A stretch of 64,000 bases of DNA from positions 62,001 to 126,000 of the forward strand of contig JAVVSD010000004.1 in the NCBI GenBank assembly GCA_036654375.1, given 5' to 3'. The stretch's first letter is position 1. Every line of letters begins with the position of its first letter. Below, one piece after another: positions 61,417-64,000 of the stretch. The notes beneath the pieces are model-generated. The model had not been told where the DNA came from and searched no databases. It saw only the letters and a list, made by a program, of their open reading frames with translations. Position numbers and translations under genes: made by a program. Origin of the DNA: RZYX01 sp036654375. GTDB lineage: Bacteria; Bacillota; Clostridia; Oscillospirales; Acutalibacteraceae.

Positions 61417-61963
61417 ATGGCGACACCCTCTTTACAAGCAACAGCGAAAGGGCAATTTTTATAATGTCTGGTATAACAAACGGCACCACGCACCATCCAA
61501 GTGCAGTTGCAAGTCCAATTGCTCCCGTTGTTTTTGCATATATCATCATAAACCAAGCTGTTCCAAAAGCATAGCAACCTAAAAGCCCCAAGAACATTGC
61601 AATTGCCATTACAACTGTCTTTTGCCCAAACATTTTTGTTGTTAACCAATATATAAGTGCAGAAAAAATAAAGCCAATTATATACCCACCCGTTGCACCA
61701 AAAAGCACACCAATGCCACCAGAAAAGCCTGCAAATACTGGCACTCCAATAAATCCAAGCAAAATATATACAGCCACCGAAATCGTGCCTCTTTTCCCGC
61801 CAAGCAAGCCCACTGCACAAAAAACTCCAAAGGTCTGTAATGTAAACGGTACTGTTGCGGGAATTGAAATCCACGAGCAAACAGCCATTATTGTTGCAAA
61901 CAGTGCTATATAAACAATCTCAATAGTTTTAAGATGTTTCTTTTCATTTTTTATATTTTCCAT
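61403..61963 (-). CDS. bioY: Biotin transporter S-component BioY
   Basis: 186 residues. Membrane spans with the BioY family pattern: IVYIALFATIMAVCSWISIP, VPFTLQTFGVFCAVGLLGGK, ISVAVYILLGFIGVPVFAGF, and GGIGVLFGATGGYIIGFIFS. Imports biotin with or without the ECF energising module, which is not in this window. Start chosen at ATG 61963 after AGGAGAAGG; the open frame runs 19 codons further up, through the promoter. A BirA-type operator covers its promoter. DUF1284 follows, overlapping. Confidence 0.95.
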   Translation of the reverse strand: MENIKNEKKHLKTIEIVYIALFATIMAVCSWISIPATVPFTLQTFGVFCAVGLLGGKRGTISVAVYILLGFIGVPVFAGFSGGIGVLFGATGGYIIGFIFSALIYWLTTKMFGQKTVVMAIAMFLGLLGCYAFGTAWFMMIYAKTTGAIGLATALGWCVVPFVIPDIIKIALSLLLVKRVSPYVQI

Positions 61964-61991
61964 TGCCCTTCTCCTTTTGTTTAATAAAAAG

Positions 61992-62053
61992 ATTATAAAA
62001 TAAGGCAGAGCTATTGTCAACTCTAATGATTAGTACGGTTGACAATAGCTCTG
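61992..62053 (-). promoter_or_regulatory. bioY promoter with BirA-type biotin operator
   Basis: Perfect 16-base arms CAGAGCTATTGTCAAC (62006-62021) and GTTGACAATAGCTCTG (62038-62053) with a 16-base gap. The inner part, TTGTCAAC-N16-GTTGACAA, fits the BirA operator (TTGTNAAC-N14-16-GTTNACAA). The minus-strand -35 TTGACA (plus 62015-62020) lies inside one arm; the -10 TATAAT is plus 61992-61997 after 17 bases. Biotin-loaded BirA should shut the promoter. The same repeat, read from the sortase gene, could also act as a terminator hairpin. Confidence 0.88.
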
Positions 62054-62074
62054 TTATTAATATTATTTTTAGTC

Positions 62075-62833
62075 TTAGATAAGCTTTGCTGCCACTATAT
62101 ACCTATAGTTTTTATCTGAAGTGCAAGTTTGAAGCAGAAGAATATGGTCATCTTTTGAAACCTTAATTTCGGGGAAAAAGTTGATATTTGTTTCATACAG
62201 CTTTGCAAGCACCTCTCCAAACTTATCATTTGTTGGCTCTGCCTCAATATAATTGAAGTCTATCGGCATTTTTGATATTGCAAAAATCTGAAAATCGAGT
62301 TTTTCGTATAGAAGCGAAAAGGATATTATCTGGTTTTGCTTACAAAAATCGATATCATTATATCTTTTAAGCTGTGTGAACTTTTTGCCATCCAAATAGT
62401 CTTTTAAACTGTGGCCATAAATGATTGTAACCCTACTTAAATCCTCTTTGCTTTTTAAGTTGCATTTGAAATCTACAAAATAGCAGCCCCAAATGCTGTT
62501 TGTCTTATCAATCTTCCTTCTAAGGTAATAGTCATTGTCGCTGGCTTGTAAAACCTCTTCGTTTATATCTGTGCCAGGCACTGTAATCCAGCCAACAACA
62601 TCATTGTTATACTCATACCTTTCCTTCAGCTCTTTGCTTGTAAACTGGGGTGGCATTGTGGTTTTTGGCTGTGTTGCCTGTGGCGGTGTTGTATTGCCAT
62701 TTTTGTTGATCATCCAAATCATCAGTATTAATGCAATGACAGCTAAAATAGCAGCAACCACAGAAATGATTATTTGTGATTGCTTGGGTCGTTTTTTATT
62801 CTGTTCCATATTTGTTTTATTATTCTGTTTCAT
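62075..62833 (-). CDS. srtB: Class B sortase
   Basis: 252 residues. One N-terminal membrane helix (IIISVVAAILAVIALILMIW), a Thr/Pro-rich linker, then the sortase barrel: VVGWITVPGTDINEEVLQAS, DNDYYLRRKID, TIIYGHSLKDY with the catalytic His, LLLQTCTSDKNYRYIV with the catalytic Cys and Arg. The YYLRR and long N-terminal region favour class B. No substrate with a class B motif (NPQTN-like) is visible in the window; the surface protein at 12935-13792 has no sorting motif. ATG follows GAGGGTAG. Confidence 0.92.
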   Translation of the reverse strand: MKQNNKTNMEQNKKRPKQSQIIISVVAAILAVIALILMIWMINKNGNTTPPQATQPKTTMPPQFTSKELKERYEYNNDVVGWITVPGTDINEEVLQASDNDYYLRRKIDKTNSIWGCYFVDFKCNLKSKEDLSRVTIIYGHSLKDYLDGKKFTQLKRYNDIDFCKQNQIISFSLLYEKLDFQIFAISKMPIDFNYIEAEPTNDKFGEVLAKLYETNINFFPEIKVSKDDHILLLQTCTSDKNYRYIVAAKLI

Positions 62834-62927
62834 ATCTACCCTCGGTTATGAAATAAATTAAATATATGATACCACTGTTGCAAAAAAATGTATATACATC
62901 AAAGCATTTTACACGCAAAATTTAAAA

Positions 62928-62962
62928 GCTCAATATCTGAGTGATTCACTCAGATATTGAGC
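62928..62962 (-). terminator. Terminator of the RsgI-like gene
   Basis: Perfect 17-base arms GCTCAATATCTGAGTGA (62928-62944) and TCACTCAGATATTGAGC (62946-62962). In the minus-strand RNA the stem is followed by TTTTAAATTTT. Confidence 0.85.
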
Positions 62963-63011
62963 CTGTTCGCGTGCGTGCTATTAAGATTTATTATGCGTTA
63001 ATCTTGCTACT

Positions 63012-64000
63012 TTAGTTGGCGTCTGAACCATCAGGGTCATCATCAGTATCTGTGTCTGTGTCATCGTCTTTGGTGTCAACTGAATCTGTATCCGGGTCAT
63101 CGTCTGAATCATCCGGCGTACTGCTGTCGGTATCATCGTCAGCGTCATCTGCATCATTGACATCTTCTGCATCATCTGTGTCGTTTACATCATTGTCTTC
63201 CTCATCAATTTTTGATGTGATGATACTTCCGCTTGTTGCGTCGATGTCGCACTCGTATTTAACAGTTCCTGATACAACTTCAACTTCATAAACCATCTTG
63301 CCATTTTCGCTATCCATGTGAGCTAAAACTTTTTCTGCATTTGCAAGTCCACAATTCTTAAGAGCAATTTGCTTTGCAGCTTCAATTCCTATATATGCTT
63401 TGTTGCTTGCATTGCCCTGTGATACTGTGTTTTCAAGCTTTATTCCTTTATCCTTAACTAATAACTGGAGTTCATTTATTGAAAGCTTTGCGAGGTCTTC
63501 AAATTTGTAGTTCTTGTTCTGCTTAATGATATCACTAATGACCTTTGCTTTACCTGTAGAGATGTTATTCGCCTGTGCTAATTTAAGAAGCTCTTGGTCT
63601 GTTCCGTTTGAAAGCTGCGAAATAATGCATCCATCAATTGACTTTGATTTAAGTATTTTGTCAATTTCGCTAACTAATTTCTTTTCTAAGTCTGTGCCTT
63701 TTTTAGCGTTCTTGTTATCAACAGTTACAAGGATAGAGTTCTGGAGGTCTGTGATATAGCCGTTTTCCAGCATTGAACCAAGCAATGCTTTGACTGCAAC
63801 ATCAAGGTTAACTCCCTTTAAATCCATATCTCCGACAATGATTTTTGCATCTTTATTAAGTGCTTCAATCTCAACAACTTTTTCTGCTTTATTTACTTTC
63901 ATTTCAACGCTGGGGTTAACATCCAAGTCGATAACTGATGCAACCTTTGAGCTGCCACTATAACCTAAATAACTGAATCCTCCGATGGCAATAAACGCAA
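63012..64000 (-). CDS. RsgI-like anti-sigma factor with PepSY-like domain and Asp-rich tail, 5' part outside the window
   Basis: The frame is open to the window end; an apparent start at 63926 is an internal Leu codon. Visible from the N side: a membrane helix (AFIAIGGFSYLGYSG), then SSKVASVIDLDVNPSVEMKV, the RsgI extracytoplasmic motif with Asn-Pro, at which relatives self-cleave, and VNKAEKVVEIEALNKDAK. A helical part follows, then a PepSY-like domain (AYIGIEAAKQIALKNCGLAN and KMVYEVEVVSGTVKYECDID), and a C-terminal tail of about 65 residues that is mostly Asp with Ser/Thr. The cytosolic anti-sigma part and a sigI gene would lie beyond 64000. The Asp tail may bind calcium. Confidence 0.83.
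   Translation of the reverse strand, partial: AFIAIGGFSYLGYSGSSKVASVIDLDVNPSVEMKVNKAEKVVEIEALNKDAKIIVGDMDLKGVNLDVAVKALLGSMLENGYITDLQNSILVTVDNKNAKKGTDLEKKLVSEIDKILKSKSIDGCIISQLSNGTDQELLKLAQANNISTGKAKVISDIIKQNKNYKFEDLAKLSINELQLLVKDKGIKLENTVSQGNASNKAYIGIEAAKQIALKNCGLANAEKVLAHMDSENGKMVYEVEVVSGTVKYECDIDATSGSIITSKIDEEDNDVNDTDDAEDVNDADDADDDTDSSTPDDSDDDPDTDSVDTKDDDTDTDTDDDPDGSDAN

Noticed and set aside
63016..63291. Ser/Val-rich open frame on the plus strand
   Set aside because: Complement of the Asp-rich tail coding sequence of the RsgI-like gene.

Overview
The window reads as one stretch of chromosome from a low-GC, spore-forming anaerobe of the class Clostridia. The Ruminococcaceae/Oscillospirales type is the best guess, but no rRNA is present to confirm it. 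Evidence for this: AT-rich DNA with strong AGGAGG ribosome binding sites and many TTG/GTG starts, spoIIR, an Asp23-DAK2-recG block, rny and ymdB, a T-box riboswitch, a tetracistronic NAD-linked [FeFe] hydrogenase, a RsgI-type anti-sigma factor and a class B sortase. No phage, insertion sequence or CRISPR array is visible.

Layout: (1) 1-5125, an aromatic amino acid operon aroA (5' cut by the window edge)-aroC-pheA-aroE/aroK fusion-aroQ. (2) 5239-9505, a secreted metallopeptidase-like lipoprotein, a small MGMT-family protein, and a CadC-like repressor with a CPC-type metal-export ATPase behind duplicated operator palindromes. (3) 9616-12824, tRNA-Val(GAC) with a gene remnant behind it, plsY, two tiny overlapping genes, and a Trp-specific T-box leader driving a stand-alone TrpB2. 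(4) 12935-17259 on the minus strand, a surface protein with leucine-rich-repeat-like segments, a glycerophosphodiesterase, spoIIR, ispE and a PHP-family histidinol phosphatase. (5) 17438-26381 on the plus strand, the UPF0237/UPF0210 pair, a DUF378 protein, an isoleucyl-tRNA synthetase with a rearranged signature motif, a DUF1858 protein, trmK, a Nif3-like protein and rqcH. (6) 26628-38813, mostly minus strand: LysM/G5/M23 peptidase, luxS, recG, DAK2 kinase, Asp23, an orphan solute-binding lipoprotein, ymdB and rny, with one plus-strand SDR gene between ymdB and rny. (7) 39275-47104, thrS, a TetR/small membrane protein pair, a response regulator-histidine kinase-HtrA operon and a formate/nitrite channel. 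(8) 47331-51507, hndABCD hydrogenase. (9) 52210-64000, a beta-CASP nuclease, a TetR-flanked redox operon (phytoene-desaturase-like flavoprotein plus flavin/2Fe-2S reductase), DUF2804, DUF445-like, a uracil/hypoxanthine-DNA glycosylase, a BirA-controlled bioY-DUF1284 operon, sortase B, and a RsgI-like protein cut by the window end.

Most genes are housekeeping. The points that deserve a second look are the GXHH-type IleRS (relevant to mupirocin), the perfect 16-bp palindrome on the bioY-DUF1284 promoter, the Trp T-box in front of TrpB2 with a small-ORF pair upstream, the uncharacterised TetR-controlled redox operon, the RsgI-PepSY-polyAsp protein that keeps an Asn-Pro cleavage motif, and the separation of ymdB from rny. 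No clearly new defence or mobile system was found.
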